NCBI GenBank assembly: GCA_964469565.1
Contig: CAYXZD010000010.1
Span: forward strand, 1 to 64,000
Source of the DNA: GCA-2720975 sp964469565
GTDB taxonomy: Bacteria > Planctomycetota > UBA1135 > GCA-002686595
Reading direction: 5' to 3'
Length of the DNA: 64,000 bases
Below, in pieces: positions 63,701 to 64,000 of this stretch (the first letter of the stretch is position 1; each line of letters begins with the position of its first letter). A program made the translations under genes and the position numbers. The notes below the pieces were generated by a model. That model saw nothing but the letters and a program-made list of their open reading frames with translations, did not search any database and had not been told where the DNA came from.

Positions 63701-64000
63701 GACCGCCAGTGCCACTAACTCACCGTAACTATGTCCACCTAACCACTCACCATGGAGGCCTGCCTCACCCAACAACTGCGCCATGGCCAGTCCCGCGAGG
63801 CCCAGGGCCGGCTGAGCCCTTTGGGTCTGGGCAAGATGGCGCTTTTGCTCTAAGCGCCCGACGTTGTCGAAAGCAGCGGGTGGAAACACATCCCCGATAA
63901 CTCCTTGCCCCTGCCCCAGGAGGTTTCCAAGTTGAGGAAAAGCCACGAACAACTCACTGAGCATGCCAGGGTACTGACTGCCCTGCCCGGGGAACATGAA
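60794..64000 (-). CDS. Iterative type I PKS, 5' end cut by window: AT-ACP-KR visible
   Basis: The frame is open at the right edge, so the N-terminus (presumably a ketosynthase) lies outside. Visible order: acyltransferase beginning MFPGQGSQYPGM with GGHSYGELVALAVAEA (about 63740); a linker with AAVLAYLQNVGATLEAQRQV as in Pfa synthases; one ACP with DLEADLGIDSIKRIEILGAL (about 62450); and a ketoreductase with VVLLTGGARGIAG (about 61600), FFSSISGAFGNRGQADYAAAND. The LGIDSIKR ACP form is typical of PUFA-synthase-like and enediyne-type iterative PKSs. Only one ACP and no enoyl reductase are seen. It ends 5 nt before the next PKS gene. Confidence 0.9.
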   Translation of the reverse strand, partial: FMFPGQGSQYPGMLSELFVAFPQLGNLLGQGQGVIGDVFPPAAFDNVGRLEQKRHLAQTQRAQPALGLAGLAMAQLLGEAGLHGEWLGGHSYGELVALAVAEALPSDRLLELSVARAEAILAAVGDDPGKMAAVAASGEETAAALHGLRGVELANLNSPRQTVISGPTAAMEEALGVLAERGFGARSIPVACAFHSKVVSGARERFAEHLKNFPIASPRQPVFSNTTAVPHAADPELIRSALAEQIVRPVRFVEQVEAMHQAGARVFVEVGPGRVLTGLIGRILDKEDVDVVSTNAAGEDSLTSFQQALAQLAVIQGHVKTDFLFEGRGAEVFELENPPDRTLPPLAWKVDGFRAIPVSGKFPPEALRPCPTPPVELVPKSSQVSINSEAPPPVGGEAEAAVLAYLQNVGATLEAQRQVLLAYLGEHHPQLVSRVQASASVPSTGAPEPAVPDTPPHAQSHAEPKVTESTVEQTPEPELALDKALLRIVSERTGYPEDMLDLDLDLEADLGIDSIKRIEILGALNDSSSMAAGTEEERDALVEQLAAIKTLRGILEWIEAQAEGGETQDAASGAGDPLALGRQPEPAEQSSAMELRPEPSAPLLRYIPSLASLPALNGDRKSVAGKRFVITDDRGGVAVNLEKQLTELGAQVRRLESAAQMNGDAHLVHLSPLASDGGPDDVRALFALTQAATPDCLESLYTATRPSGRAGGAAGFAKSFAKEHPGARVRIVHLDPHMSPEGQAEQLLAEICAPDDQLEVSYAGGERQRVLAEAVPLIPTSDGQGALALDEHSVVLLTGGARGIAGQVTIRLARMFGCHFEILGRSPLPDADTARAYPGAETLVELRRCLIDDHWEGGPAAVDQRARTIQGAREIYATLDAVRAVGGTVRYQSVDVRDRRRFGRCIDGIYAECGRLDGVIHAAGVIEDKLLSQKDQASFDRVFDTKVLGAHTIVNHIRDDLGFLVFFSSISGAFGNRGQADYAAANDHLDQLAQELAKTHAARILSINWGPWEGAGMVGPDLQAEYKRRGIGLIPLEGGVQALLDELGPRGGAAAQVMLMNARPEQLG

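Noticed and set aside
50779..64000. Enediyne biosynthetic cluster
   Set aside because: The ACP and PPTase-like tail recall enediyne PKSs, but the KS-AT-ACP-KR-DH order is split over two proteins, each with its own AT, and none of the companion enediyne cassette genes is present in the visible part.
56445..64000. Classical omega-3 PUFA synthase (pfaABCD)
   Set aside because: There are no tandem ACP repeats, no second KS/CLF pair and no enoyl reductase in the visible part; glycosyltransferase and methyltransferase genes follow instead.

Overview
The window is about 60% GC and tightly packed. It encodes a Gram-negative envelope: a TonB-dependent receptor, an RND tripartite pump, MscS, a lytic transglycosylase and about ten proteins with a lipobox. 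A complete Bat aerotolerance operon, several sulfatase-like lipoproteins, a giant TPR/alpha-2-macroglobulin protein, a HEAT-repeat secreted protein and a Pfa-like iterative polyketide synthase together suggest Planctomycetota or a neighbouring lineage. Myxococcota-type lineages cannot be excluded, because no rRNA or other phylogenetic marker is present. I see no tRNA, rRNA, CRISPR, transposase or phage gene.

Layout. (1) Positions 1-9.9 kb, minus strand: MoxR ATPase, DUF58, a membrane protein, BatA, BatB, BatC, BatD, BatE and a sulfatase-fold lipoprotein cut by the left edge. Most junctions overlap by 1-4 nt. (2) 10.0-19.9 kb, minus strand: glutaminyl cyclase lipoprotein, MFS transporter, RecG, a zinc-ribbon/HEAT secreted protein, lytic transglycosylase and MscS channel. 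(3) 20.0-30.3 kb: a small single-span membrane protein (minus) faces a 2682-residue TPR/alpha-2-macroglobulin protein and a sulfatase-fold lipoprotein (plus). (4) 30.3-35.6 kb: a membrane glycosyltransferase-like protein and two sulfatase-fold lipoproteins (minus), then a divergent zinc-dependent phospholipase C-type protein. (5) 35.6-40.0 kb: a lipoprotein with DxNGDGDxxD repeats and a divergent TonB-dependent receptor. (6) 40.0-46.6 kb, minus: tetR, outer-membrane factor, adaptor and RND pump with a candidate operator. (7) 46.8-50.8 kb, plus: two tandem paralogous ArnT-like membrane glycosyltransferases and a small lipoprotein. (8) 50.8-64.0 kb, minus: a translationally coupled biosynthetic operon of eight genes running in from the right edge: PKS (AT-ACP-KR visible), second PKS (KS-AT-DH-PPTase-like), free ACP, two alpha/beta hydrolases, family-1 glycosyltransferase, membrane-anchored zinc-ribbon methyltransferase and LCM-type methyltransferase.

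The strongest candidates for something undescribed are the region 8 operon, which looks like an iterative secondary-lipid or glycolipid pathway with a PPTase-like tail that has lost metal ligands, and the thioester-less alpha-2-macroglobulin, whose bait-like segment twice repeats the LxxLGY motif that ends the sulfatase encoded immediately downstream. Four sulfatase-fold lipoproteins in the window each carry a different nucleophile motif, and only one is a canonical formylglycine site. All assignments rest on reading the sequence; no database search was run.
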